Positions 46,040 through 54,465 of a stretch of DNA of 64,000 bases are shown piece after piece. Origin of the DNA: Erythrobacter sp. AP23 (GTDB lineage Bacteria > Pseudomonadota > Alphaproteobacteria > Sphingomonadales > Sphingomonadaceae); NCBI RefSeq assembly GCF_001542855.1, contig NZ_LNBY01000017.1, positions 186,001-250,000 of the forward strand, read 5' to 3'. Every line of letters begins with the position of its first letter. The stretch's first letter is position 1. The notes beneath the pieces were generated by a model. It did not search any database. It was not told the DNA's origin and was given only the letters and a program-made list of their open reading frames with translations. Position numbers and translations under genes: made by a program.

Positions 46040-47208
46040 GCGTGAATTGCCAGCAGGCCACCGAGCAGGTCGGCAATGGCGTCGCCGCCGCACTGCGCGG
46101 GGTGGACTGTATCGCGGGCGAGGCGAGCGCGGCCGCCTTCGGCCGCCTGTTCGCGCCGGGCGGTTCGCTCGGAACCGTGCTCACCATTCTTCTGACGATC
46201 TTCATCGCGCTGTTCGCGCTCGCGCTGCTGACCGGGCGCACCAACATCGGCGTGCGCAGCCTCGTCCCCCGGATGATGACGCTGGGATTGGTGCTGACCT
46301 TCGCGACAAGTTGGATCGCCTATCAAAGTGTGGTGTGGAACCTCGCCGTCGCAACGCCCGACTATCTGGCGGGCATCCTGACCGGCACGCGGGGATCGGC
46401 CATCGACACGTTCGCGCAAAAGATCGACGTGGTCTTCATCGCCATCCAGGAAGCGAGCGCGGGAGCGGAAGACATCTCCACTTTTTCGCCCGAAGGAATG
46501 ATGTGGTTCGGTGCGCTTCTCTTCATGCTCGGCACGGTGGGCCTGCTGGTCACCACCAAGATTGCACTGGGCGTGCTGATCGCGCTCGGTCCCCTGTTTG
46601 TCGTAATGGCGCTTTTCAACGGTACGCGGGGCCTGTTCACCGGCTGGGTCAAAGGGCTGACGATGTGCGCGCTCGCGCCATTGTTCGCGGTGCTCGGCGG
46701 CAGCGTGATGCTCGAACTGGCAGTGCCCATCCTTGCCGCGCTCACCGCCGTACCCGGGCAGGTCGATCCGCAGGCGGGCATGGCCTTCTTCATGATCGGG
46801 GCCGTGCACGTTGCGCTCATGGTGCTGGTGCTCAAGGTCGCCGGTACGATGGTGGCGGGCTGGAGCGTTTTCGGTCTCGTCCCGGACAGGGAAGAAAAGC
46901 CGGCTCCCGCGGCCGCTCCACAGCAGGCCGCACCGGCCGCCGCGCTCGCTCAGGCGCAGTCGGCCAACCAGGCCAGTTCGCAGGCGCGCAAGATCGACGT
47001 ATCGGCCGTGCCGACTGCCTACGCCGCCAACGATTCCGGCGGTTCTGGCGCCGGCGGGGCGCGTGTGACCAAGGTTTACGCGACCTCGTCAGGCTCCGCT
47101 CAGCATTCCATCACTAGCAAGGCCCGCGTGCGCGGTTCCGGCATCGGCAGCCGGTTCAAGTCCGCGACGCCCAAGGCTCTCGACCGATCCATGGAGAAAC
47201 ACGCATGA
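46036..47208 (+). CDS. virB6: VirB6-family polytopic channel protein with an Ala/Gln/Ser tail
   Basis: Inner-membrane channel component (390 aa) with an N-terminal extracytoplasmic region and about six hydrophobic segments between residues 50 and 285 (for example VLTILLTIFIALFALALL, LGVLIALGPLFVVMALF). After the last helix comes a tail of roughly 105 residues that is Ala-, Gln- and Ser-rich and positively charged at its end (SRFKSATPKALDRSMEKHA). GTG start in a GTGA overlap with virB4; its stop overlaps virB9 by 4 bases. The slot where virB8 normally sits, right after virB6, is absent here. Confidence 0.88.
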   Translation: MSVNCQQATEQVGNGVAAALRGVDCIAGEASAAAFGRLFAPGGSLGTVLTILLTIFIALFALALLTGRTNIGVRSLVPRMMTLGLVLTFATSWIAYQSVVWNLAVATPDYLAGILTGTRGSAIDTFAQKIDVVFIAIQEASAGAEDISTFSPEGMMWFGALLFMLGTVGLLVTTKIALGVLIALGPLFVVMALFNGTRGLFTGWVKGLTMCALAPLFAVLGGSVMLELAVPILAALTAVPGQVDPQAGMAFFMIGAVHVALMVLVLKVAGTMVAGWSVFGLVPDREEKPAPAAAPQQAAPAAALAQAQSANQASSQARKIDVSAVPTAYAANDSGGSGAGGARVTKVYATSSGSAQHSITSKARVRGSGIGSRFKSATPKALDRSMEKHA

Positions 47209-47975
47209 CCCGCGCGCTCATTCCCGCGCTCGCTCTAGCCCTGCTGGCTGCCCCCGCGGCAGCACAGGATTCGCGCCTCGTCGAGGTGATGTATGACGAG
47301 GCCAAGGTGGTCCGCGTCGAAGGCCGCGTGACCGTGCAGGCCAGCATCATGTTCGGCGACGACGAGGTGATCGAAAATGTCGCCATCGGCGACAGTTCGA
47401 CCTGGCAGGTGACCCCAAACAAGCGCGCCAACATCCTGTTCGTAAAACCGCTGGATGCGCGCGCTTCGACCAATCTCACGGTCATCACGAGCAAGCGGAC
47501 CTATCTGTTCGACCTCGTCGCCAATCCCAATGCCAAGCCGCTCTACCTGATGCGATTCGCCTATCCGGACGAGCCCGAGGAAGAACAGACGCAGATGGCC
47601 GCCGCGCCCAATGCCATCGAGCGGCAGGCCGCGCGCGATCCCTATGCCGTGGTCGACCCGGCGGATCTCAACTTCGCCTGGAACGCCTCGGGCGATCCCG
47701 AACTGTTGCCCGAGAACACTTATGACGACGGCACCGCGACATTCCTGACCTGGCCGACGGGCAAGGACGTGCCCGCGATCCTCGTGACCAATAGCCATGG
47801 CGTGGAAGGACCGGTCAATTTCACCGTCCGCGGCGATACCATAGTGGTCGACGGCGTACCGCGCACGATCGTCCTGCGGTCGGGCGACGATTCCGCCCAA
47901 CTCATCAACACCGGGCCCGAACGGCCCGCTGCCAGTGCGAGCGGCAATCCCGCTCTCGCCTCGAAGGGGAGGTAA
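47205..47975 (+). CDS. virB9: VirB9/CagX-family outer-membrane channel protein
   Basis: Periplasmic/outer-membrane core component (256 aa) with a signal peptide ending AAAQ. The CagX-type N-terminal beta domain contains STWQVTPNKRANILFVKP and SKRTYLFDL. A flexible acidic segment (YPDEPEEEQTQ) follows, then a C-terminal domain with VVDPADLNFAW and DTIVVDGVPRTIVLRSG. Normally VirB9 is stabilised by the small lipoprotein VirB7; no such gene is present here. It begins in a 4-base overlap with virB6, and virB10 starts 3 bases after its stop. Confidence 0.9.
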   Translation: MTRALIPALALALLAAPAAAQDSRLVEVMYDEAKVVRVEGRVTVQASIMFGDDEVIENVAIGDSSTWQVTPNKRANILFVKPLDARASTNLTVITSKRTYLFDLVANPNAKPLYLMRFAYPDEPEEEQTQMAAAPNAIERQAARDPYAVVDPADLNFAWNASGDPELLPENTYDDGTATFLTWPTGKDVPAILVTNSHGVEGPVNFTVRGDTIVVDGVPRTIVLRSGDDSAQLINTGPERPAASASGNPALASKGR

Positions 47976-47978
47976 ACG

Positions 47979-49109
47979 ATGCGTCTTGCCATGCGACTGC
48001 CCGAAAAGAAGCCGGGCGATAGCGGGATCGCCAATGATGTCGATCCGCGCGAAGGTGCCGATGCAGAAGTCATCGACCTGGCGCAGCGCAATGCCTTTCC
48101 GGCGGTTGCGCGTCCGGCGGGAAAGTCCGACGCGCTCGGCCTCGTGGCGGGTATCGCGATCGTCGCCGGCCTCGGCCTGGTGACGCTGTGGAGCATGAAT
48201 TCCGCCCGCGTGGCGCCGCCCGAGGGGATCGGCGGCCAGCAGGCGCCGGTGGAGGCGGCACCTGCCGTGCCTCCGCAGGCGATCACTCCGCCGGCCCCCG
48301 CGCAGGCCGTCGCGGCCCCCGCAGCCCGGCCCGATCCCGCGCCGCAGCCGGTACTCGCCGCGCAGCCTCAGCCCGGTCTCGCGGCCAATCCCTATGCCAA
48401 TCCGACGGTAGTCTTCGACTCGGGCGCTTCACCCGCCACGCTGGCGATCGTCGAGCCGGGCACCGGCGGCGATACTGCTGCCGCCGGATCGACCGGCAAT
48501 TCCGCGACCGATTTTGCCAGCCGCATCGGCGGCGTGGGCGGTGCGCCCGCGCAGGCCAAGGCGATGGTCAATCCCACGACCACGGTCACGCAAGGCACGC
48601 TGATCCCCGCGATTCTCGAAACCGCGATCGATACCAATGTTCCGGGCTACGTCCGCGCGGTAGTCAGCCAGGATGTGCGCAGCTTCGATGGGACGAAGAT
48701 CCTCGTCCCGCGTTCCAGTCGCCTGATCGGCCAGTATCAATCGGGGCTGCAGAACGGCCAGAAGCGCGCCTATGTCATCTGGACACGGCTGATCCGTCCC
48801 GACGGGGCCTCGGTCAATCTGGCATCGCCCGCGATCGGGTTCGACGGGACAACCGGCCTTGCCGGCAAGGTTTCGGGCAACAGCTTTTTCAGGCGGTTCG
48901 GTTCGGCCATGTTGCTTTCCGTGGTCGGCGGCGTTGGTTCGCTCGCCACCGGCGGTGCGGCCGGCGTATTGATCGGCGGAGCGAGCCAGTCGGCTGCCGC
49001 AACGGCGGCGGAGCAGGATGGCCAGCGCGGTCCGACCGTGCGCGTGCGGCAGGGCGAACCGATCCGCATCTTCACCGCGCGCGACCTTGATTTCTCCTCG
49101 GTCAGCTGA
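47979..49109 (+). CDS. virB10: VirB10/TrbI-family core protein
   Basis: Core-complex protein (376 aa) spanning both membranes. A short cytoplasmic N-terminus and one transmembrane helix (LGLVAGIAIVAGLGLVTLW, about residues 49-67) are followed by a Pro/Ala-rich periplasmic linker. The C-terminal TrbI domain has GTLIPAILETAIDTNVPGYV, KILVPRSSRLIGQYQSG and the antenna-like hydrophobic stretch SAMLLSVVGGVGSLATGG, ending with VRVRQGEPIRIFTARDLDFS. All expected VirB10 parts are present. Confidence 0.93.
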   Translation: MRLAMRLPEKKPGDSGIANDVDPREGADAEVIDLAQRNAFPAVARPAGKSDALGLVAGIAIVAGLGLVTLWSMNSARVAPPEGIGGQQAPVEAAPAVPPQAITPPAPAQAVAAPAARPDPAPQPVLAAQPQPGLAANPYANPTVVFDSGASPATLAIVEPGTGGDTAAAGSTGNSATDFASRIGGVGGAPAQAKAMVNPTTTVTQGTLIPAILETAIDTNVPGYVRAVVSQDVRSFDGTKILVPRSSRLIGQYQSGLQNGQKRAYVIWTRLIRPDGASVNLASPAIGFDGTTGLAGKVSGNSFFRRFGSAMLLSVVGGVGSLATGGAAGVLIGGASQSAAATAAEQDGQRGPTVRVRQGEPIRIFTARDLDFSSVS

Positions 49110-49123
49110 GCGAGTCAGATAGC

Positions 49124-50149
49124 GTGAGCGCCGACGTCCATCCCTTTCACCCGGACGATCATCCGGAAGAAGACGCGCCGCCGGTTGACCTGCATGGCGA
49201 GCGTAGCGTCTACCTCGATGCCTATCTGGCGCCGTTTCGCGAATGGCTAGAGCGCGACACGGTGACCGAGATCCTCGTCAATCGGCCGGGCGAGGTCTGG
49301 GTCGAGGATGCCGCCGCCGGCGGGATACAGAAGATCGTGCGTCCGGACATCGACGATCGGTTGATCCAGCGCCTTGCCGAACAGGTGGCGCGGGTCAGCC
49401 ACCAGGGCATCAATCGCGAACATCCGCTGCTCGGTGCAACCTTGCCCGGCGGTGCGCGTGTGCAGTTCTGCGGTCCGCCCGCGGCCCGCAAGCACTGGGC
49501 GATGGCGATCCGCAGGCATCGCCGCCTCGACCTGCCGCTCGACGCCTATGACACCGGACCGCTGGTGCCGCCGCAGCGGGGCGCCATGCCCGATGCGCAG
49601 GCAGAGCCGGTCGCCTTTCTGCGCGAGGCGATCCGCCAGCGCCGCACTATCCTCGTCTCCGGCGGCACGAGCACCGGCAAGACGACCTTCCTCAACGCCA
49701 TGCTTGGCGAGATCCCCAGGCACGAGCGCGTCGTGCTGGTCGAGGATACGCCCGAACTCAAACTGCCTGGCGAAAACGGCGTAGGTCTGGTTGCGGTCAA
49801 AGGCGAGCTGGGCGAGGCCAAGGTCACGGCCAATGAACTCTTGCAGGCCGCCCTGAGGCTGCGGCCCGATCGCATCGTCCTAGGCGAATTGCGCGGCGCG
49901 GAGAGCGTCAGCTTCCTGCGCGCGATCAATACCGGCCACCCAGGGAGCTTCTCGACCATCCACGCCAATTCGCTTCGTGGCGCGCTCGAGCAACTGTCCC
50001 TGATGGTCATGCAGACGGGAATCGGCCTCACCCGCAACGACACGATTGCTTACGCGGCCAGCGTGATTGACGTGATCGTACAACTCGGACGCGACGGATC
50101 GGGCAAACGCGGCATTACGCAGATCGCCGAGAGCCATACGCTCGTCTGA
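49124..50149 (+). CDS. virB11: VirB11-family secretion ATPase
   Basis: Hexameric traffic ATPase (341 aa) of the VirB11/PulE group. Walker A GGTSTGKT is at residues 180-187, then the Asp box LVEDTPELKL and the Walker B region DRIVLGELRGAE, followed by the His box GHPGSFSTIHANS. The N-terminal domain carries TVTEILVNRPGEVWVE. GTG start 14 bases after virB10. It is the last gene of the operon: no virD4-type coupling ATPase, relaxase or effector gene follows, and the next gene is a TBDR 205 bases on. Confidence 0.94.
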   Translation: MSADVHPFHPDDHPEEDAPPVDLHGERSVYLDAYLAPFREWLERDTVTEILVNRPGEVWVEDAAAGGIQKIVRPDIDDRLIQRLAEQVARVSHQGINREHPLLGATLPGGARVQFCGPPAARKHWAMAIRRHRRLDLPLDAYDTGPLVPPQRGAMPDAQAEPVAFLREAIRQRRTILVSGGTSTGKTTFLNAMLGEIPRHERVVLVEDTPELKLPGENGVGLVAVKGELGEAKVTANELLQAALRLRPDRIVLGELRGAESVSFLRAINTGHPGSFSTIHANSLRGALEQLSLMVMQTGIGLTRNDTIAYAASVIDVIVQLGRDGSGKRGITQIAESHTLV

Positions 50150-50285
50150 CTGCGGTAAATCTGCATCACTGTTCGCGAGCCCGCGATGCCGTAACGTCAA
50201 TCGCGCACGCAATCGACACCCTCGAACAACACTTGCCAAAAATATGTGGGCCTCTGCGCAACAATCATGCGCGAACCCTTGCGTG

Positions 50286-50299
50286 CATACGAATGTATG
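50286..50299. promoter_or_regulatory. Inverted repeat in the promoter region of the third TBDR
   Basis: CATAC-GAAT-GTATG, 55 bases upstream of the receptor start. A second small hairpin (GGCCG with CGGCC, around 50318-50334) lies nearer the start. The 204-base gap after virB11 holds no gene and no clear operon terminator. Confidence 0.3.
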
Positions 50300-50353
50300 A
50301 TAGCTATGGGATCATAGGCCGCAAAAGACGGCCACATGGAGAGGAGAGGGTTA

Positions 50354-53300
50354 ATGAGGGTAAGGGCTTCCCTGCTCGCGGGGATCTGTGCGAGCGCGAT
50401 TTCGTTTCCGGCAATCGCGCAAGAGGCTACCGACGACGATCTCACTGATCCGCAGTTCGGCAATACTGTCATCATCGTTACAGCGCAGCGTCAGGCACAG
50501 AGCCTGCAGGAAGTGCCGATCGCGGTCAGCGCCTTCGATGCCGAAGCGCTCGAAGCGCAGCAGATCGAGAATGCCAGCGACCTGCAACTGACGCTGCCTA
50601 ACGTGTCGTTCACCAAGTCCAACTTTACCGCTTCGAGCTTTACGATCCGCGGTATCGGCGACCTCTGCGTCGGCGTGTCATGCGACAGCGCGACCGCAAT
50701 CCACCTCAATTCTGCGCCGCTGTTCAGCACACGGTTATTCGAGACCGAATATTTCGATCTCGAGCGGATCGAGGTTCTTCGTGGTCCGCAGGGCACTCTG
50801 TTCGGTCGCAATGCGACATCGGGCGTGGTCAATGTCGTGACCGCAAAGCCGGAACTCGGTGCCTTCCGCGCTTCCGGCGAATTCGAATACGGCAATTACG
50901 ACAGCATCAGGGCGCGCGGCATGCTCAACGTGCCGCTGGGCGACACGATGGCGCTGCGGGCCGCAGGCTACTATCTCAATCGTGACGGCTACACGCGCAA
51001 TCTCTTCGACGGCAGCCGGATCGATGGCCGCGACATGTATGCGGTGCGCGGCTCGTTCCGCTGGGAGCCCGGCCCCGATACGACGATCGACCTTCTGGGT
51101 TTCTACTTCCGCGAAGACGACGATCGCCTGCGCATCCAGAAGCAACTGTGCCAGCGCGACCCGACCGGCGTGCTGGGCTGTCTCAACACCCGCCGCGATT
51201 TCGCCAAGACGAATGCAAACTCGACCTTCACCGGAACGCTGGGATCGTCGGAATTTCTCGCCATCAACGGAATTCCGGCCACCCTCGGGTTGAATAGCCT
51301 TTACGGTCCCGATGCCTATGCGAATTTCAATGAGCCCAACGACGTACGTGTTGTGAACACGCAATTCACGCCCGAGTATTTCTCGGACGAATTGCAGCTG
51401 CAGGCTCATGTCGAGCAGGGTTTCGGACCGTTAAAACTCTCGGTGACCGGGACCTATCAGGAAACCGAAGTGGATTCGCGCCAGGATTATAACCTAGGCG
51501 TGGGTGCCATACCTCAGGCAGGCACGGCCTTTACGACGCTCAACAGCTTGGCTGCCAATGGCATTCCGATTTTCGATCCCGTAACCGATGCATTTCTTGG
51601 GTTCGCGCCCGGCACTGGTGCCTACTTCCAGCCGATCGTCGATGCGTTGTTCGACGGAACGGGCAATCTGTGCGTTTCCGACACACGGCTCGACAATCGC
51701 GGTGCGTTCGAAGGGGAGCGGATCTGTACTCCGGACGGGACCCAGTTCGACCGTTCGAACCAGCAGACCAAGGGTTGGTCGGTCGAAGCGATCCTCTCGT
51801 CCGATTTCGATGGCCCGTTCAATTTCCTGCTGGGCGGCATCTATGCCGAGAATGAGTTCTCCGAAAATAGCTATTATGTAAATGCCTTCGCGATCGACTA
51901 TATCGCGGGCGTGTTAGGTTCGTTCACGTCTTTGGGCGGCGGCCTTCCTCCGAGCTACCTCGGCACCTCGTTCTTTCGGAACAATACGTCAGATTTCAAG
52001 TTGGAGAGCTTCGGCATCTTCGGCGAAGTGTATTTCGACATAACAGATCGGCTCAAGGTAACCGCCGGCCTGCGTTACAACGATGACAGCAAGTCTATCC
52101 AAGCACGGTCTACTCTCGCGAGTTTCCTTGTACCCTATGGGACCACCGATCCGTTCGCTACGCCGTTCGGCGCTGGCTTCGATGCCGACCCTGCGACCAA
52201 TCCCGATCCGGCCTTGAACCTTGCCAATCCTGGCGATCCGGAGACTACCTGTGCGGACATTTCTCCGGTCGGCCCCATCGGGTCGGTTCCAGGGTGCGAA
52301 GCGTTCCAGGAGCGCTCGGTCGGTTTTGACGAAATGACTGGCCGATTTGTGGTCGATTACGAGCTGTCTCCCGACAACCATCTCTATTTCTCATACTCTC
52401 GTGGGTACAAATCCGGCGGTATCAATCCACCGTTACAACCGATATTCCAAGTGAATGACAGCTTCGATTCAGAACAAATCGATGCGTTCGAAATCGGATC
52501 GAAGAACACTTTCCTCGACGGCAGCTTGCAGGTCAACCTGACCGGTTTCTACTACAAATATTCGGACCTGCAACTCAGCCGCATTATCGCCAGGACGTCG
52601 GTCAATGATACGATCGATGCCAAGATATGGGGTCTCGAACTCGAGACGATCATGCGGCCCAGCTACAACTGGCTGATCAATATGAACGTAAGCTATCTCA
52701 ATGCCGAGGTGGACGGCGATCAGTTCTTCAGCAATCCGCGCGATCCGGGTGGTGGCGATCCCTCCGCAGTGATCATCAAGGATATCACAAACGGAGCGTT
52801 GTGCGCAGTGACGGGTGCAGGTGCGAATGCCTTCGTCGGACTTGTTAACGGCGGTCTCGGCCTCCAGGGTCCTGCTCCTTTCCCGGCTGATGGTGGTATC
52901 GCTTCGAACGGGGCATTCAGCATCTGCAGCGTGCTTGATGCTCAGACTGCTAATCCGGCCTTCGCCGCGCTTGGGCCACTCAATGTGCTGAGCCCGGGTG
53001 TCCAGGTGAACCTGCGCGGCAACAAGCTGCCCCAGGCGCCCGAGTTCAAGGCGTCGATCGGGGTGCAGTATACGGCCGAATTCGACAACGGCATGTCGCT
53101 CGTGCCGCGGTTCGACCTCGCCTATACCGGCGAACAGTTCGGCAATGTCTTCAACGGAAATGTTAATCGGATTAAGCCCTTCGTACAGGCGAATGCGCAA
53201 ATCCAGCTCAACGGCGCCGACGATCGCTGGTTCGTCCGCGGGTTTATCCAGAACATTTTCGACAGCGATTCGGTGACCGGTCTATACGTCACCGATGCCA

Positions 53301-53374
53301 GCTCGGGCCTGTTCACCAACATCTTCACGCTCGATCCGCGCCGCTATGGCATCGCGATCGGTGCAAAGTTCTAG
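50354..53374 (+). CDS. TonB-dependent receptor after the T4SS operon
   Basis: TonB-dependent receptor (1006 aa) with a signal peptide ending SFPAIAQ. The plug begins VIIVTAQRQAQSLQEVPIAV and contains VEVLRGPQGTLFGRNATSG, the LRGPQGTLFG subtype. Cys105 and Cys110 in DLCVGVSCD are an unusual cysteine pair inside the plug. The barrel ends in RRYGIAIGAKF. I use ATG 50354 because GGAGAGGAGAGGG lies just upstream; six extra in-frame codons before it are rejected. The ligand is not identifiable. Confidence 0.93.
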   Translation: MRVRASLLAGICASAISFPAIAQEATDDDLTDPQFGNTVIIVTAQRQAQSLQEVPIAVSAFDAEALEAQQIENASDLQLTLPNVSFTKSNFTASSFTIRGIGDLCVGVSCDSATAIHLNSAPLFSTRLFETEYFDLERIEVLRGPQGTLFGRNATSGVVNVVTAKPELGAFRASGEFEYGNYDSIRARGMLNVPLGDTMALRAAGYYLNRDGYTRNLFDGSRIDGRDMYAVRGSFRWEPGPDTTIDLLGFYFREDDDRLRIQKQLCQRDPTGVLGCLNTRRDFAKTNANSTFTGTLGSSEFLAINGIPATLGLNSLYGPDAYANFNEPNDVRVVNTQFTPEYFSDELQLQAHVEQGFGPLKLSVTGTYQETEVDSRQDYNLGVGAIPQAGTAFTTLNSLAANGIPIFDPVTDAFLGFAPGTGAYFQPIVDALFDGTGNLCVSDTRLDNRGAFEGERICTPDGTQFDRSNQQTKGWSVEAILSSDFDGPFNFLLGGIYAENEFSENSYYVNAFAIDYIAGVLGSFTSLGGGLPPSYLGTSFFRNNTSDFKLESFGIFGEVYFDITDRLKVTAGLRYNDDSKSIQARSTLASFLVPYGTTDPFATPFGAGFDADPATNPDPALNLANPGDPETTCADISPVGPIGSVPGCEAFQERSVGFDEMTGRFVVDYELSPDNHLYFSYSRGYKSGGINPPLQPIFQVNDSFDSEQIDAFEIGSKNTFLDGSLQVNLTGFYYKYSDLQLSRIIARTSVNDTIDAKIWGLELETIMRPSYNWLINMNVSYLNAEVDGDQFFSNPRDPGGGDPSAVIIKDITNGALCAVTGAGANAFVGLVNGGLGLQGPAPFPADGGIASNGAFSICSVLDAQTANPAFAALGPLNVLSPGVQVNLRGNKLPQAPEFKASIGVQYTAEFDNGMSLVPRFDLAYTGEQFGNVFNGNVNRIKPFVQANAQIQLNGADDRWFVRGFIQNIFDSDSVTGLYVTDASSGLFTNIFTLDPRRYGIAIGAKF

Positions 53375-53400
53375 GATCACGCCTTCATCGGGGGAGGGAA

Positions 53401-53427
53401 GGGGCGGCCTGCGGGTCGCCCCTTTTT
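53401..53427 (+). terminator. Intrinsic terminator after the third TBDR gene
   Basis: A 9-bp stem (53401-53409 with 53414-53422, one G-U pair), loop TGCG and a TTTTT run (53423-53427). It sits between the convergent receptor and queuosine-transporter genes and may act in both directions. Confidence 0.92.
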
Positions 53428-53432
53428 GCCGT

Positions 53433-54164
53433 TCAGCCCCTCGAAGACGCGAAGGGTGAAAAGTCGGTCTGCGTATCGAAGACCTCCACCCCTTCCGCGC
53501 GCTTGAGTGCGCCGACCACTGCGTAGGTTACCGGCGTCAGCAGCGCCTCCCATGCGGTCTTGATCGCCCATTGCGACAGCACGACCTGCCACAACAGCTC
53601 GACCGGCCATCCCGCGATCCCCCAGAAAGCCAGCGGATAGAAAATCAGGCTGTCGAGCCCCTGGCCGACCACGGTCGAGCCGATGGTGCGCATCCACAGG
53701 TGCCGACCCTGCGTCCAGACCTTCATCTTGGCGAGCACGTAGCTGTTGGCGAACTCGCCCACCCAAAAGGCGATCATCGAAGCAAGAACGATGCGCCAGG
53801 AATTGCCAAAGACGAATTCATAGGCCTCTTGCCCCGGCCATCCGTCGGCAGGCGGCAATTGCACCACCACCCAGGCCATGAAGGCCATGAACAGCAGGGC
53901 AGCGAAGCCGGTCCAGATCACGCGCCGAGCCCGGGCATAGCCGTAGACCTCGGTCAGGATGTCGCCGATGATGTAGCTGATCGGAAAAAACAGCACGCCC
54001 GCACCGAACGACCATTCGCCGACGATCGGCAGCGTGACATAGCTCGGCTTCGACGCCCCGATCAGGTTGGAGAGCAACAGGATCGTGACGAAACCCGCCA
54101 TCACCAGGTCGTAGTAACGGAACTGCTGCGTGGCGGTCGGGACGGACTGCGGTGCGTTTTTCAT
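53433..54164 (-). CDS. Queuosine-precursor (VUT/YhhQ-family) transporter
   Basis: Integral membrane protein (243 aa) of the VUT/YhhQ family, which imports queuosine precursors. Six hydrophobic segments and the family motifs FFPISYIIGDILTEVYGY and FANSYVLAKMKVWTQGR are visible, as are GSTVVGQGLDSLIFYPLAFW and WKT-like IKTAWEALLTP. I start at ATG 54164; an in-frame extension to 54254 would run into the tRNA gene and is rejected. It is convergent with the receptor, and the tRNA-Arg gene lies upstream in the opposite direction. Confidence 0.93.
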   Translation of the reverse strand: MKNAPQSVPTATQQFRYYDLVMAGFVTILLLSNLIGASKPSYVTLPIVGEWSFGAGVLFFPISYIIGDILTEVYGYARARRVIWTGFAALLFMAFMAWVVVQLPPADGWPGQEAYEFVFGNSWRIVLASMIAFWVGEFANSYVLAKMKVWTQGRHLWMRTIGSTVVGQGLDSLIFYPLAFWGIAGWPVELLWQVVLSQWAIKTAWEALLTPVTYAVVGALKRAEGVEVFDTQTDFSPFASSRG

Positions 54165-54226
54165 GGCAAAGTGGGTTAGTGCCGATTGGCCCGCCGCGAA
54201 AGGCGCGTTATGGCGTCCCCCAGAGC

Positions 54227-54303
54227 GCGCCCGTAGTTCAACTGGATAGAGCACGAGCCTTCTAAGCTTGGAGTTGCAGGTTCGAGTCCTGCCGGGCGCG
54301 CCA
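54227..54303 (+). tRNA. tRNA-Arg (anticodon TCT)
   Basis: A full cloverleaf can be drawn: acceptor GCGCCCG pairs with CGGGCGC, the anticodon loop CTTCTAA gives TCT (reads AGA), and the T-arm GCAGG-TTCGAGT-CCTGC is canonical. The discriminator is G, and CCA (54301-54303) is encoded. No integrase gene or direct repeat of its 3' end was seen nearby. Confidence 0.97.
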
Positions 54304-54465
54304 CTTCCACGACCGGTCGGCTCGGCCTGGCGCGGTATCGGCGTCGATCCTGAGGTCCCGAGGGACGAAAGAATGACTCTTTAATCAGGAAATTGGCGGA
54401 CACCGCGGAACGCGGCTAGCTCCTGAAGGGGGCGAAATGCGTTCGTCGCTCGACCGGGTTCACGC

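Noticed and set aside
42392-50149. T4SS as part of a conjugative plasmid or ICE
   Set aside because: No relaxase, coupling protein, replication, partition or integrase gene is in the window, and base composition matches its neighbours.
54165-54254. N-terminal extension of the queuosine transporter
   Set aside because: It would overlap the tRNA-Arg gene, and the encoded residues are not hydrophobic or family-like.
54227-54303. tRNA-Arg as an attachment site for an integrated element
   Set aside because: No integrase, no repeated 3' end and no composition shift were seen on either side.
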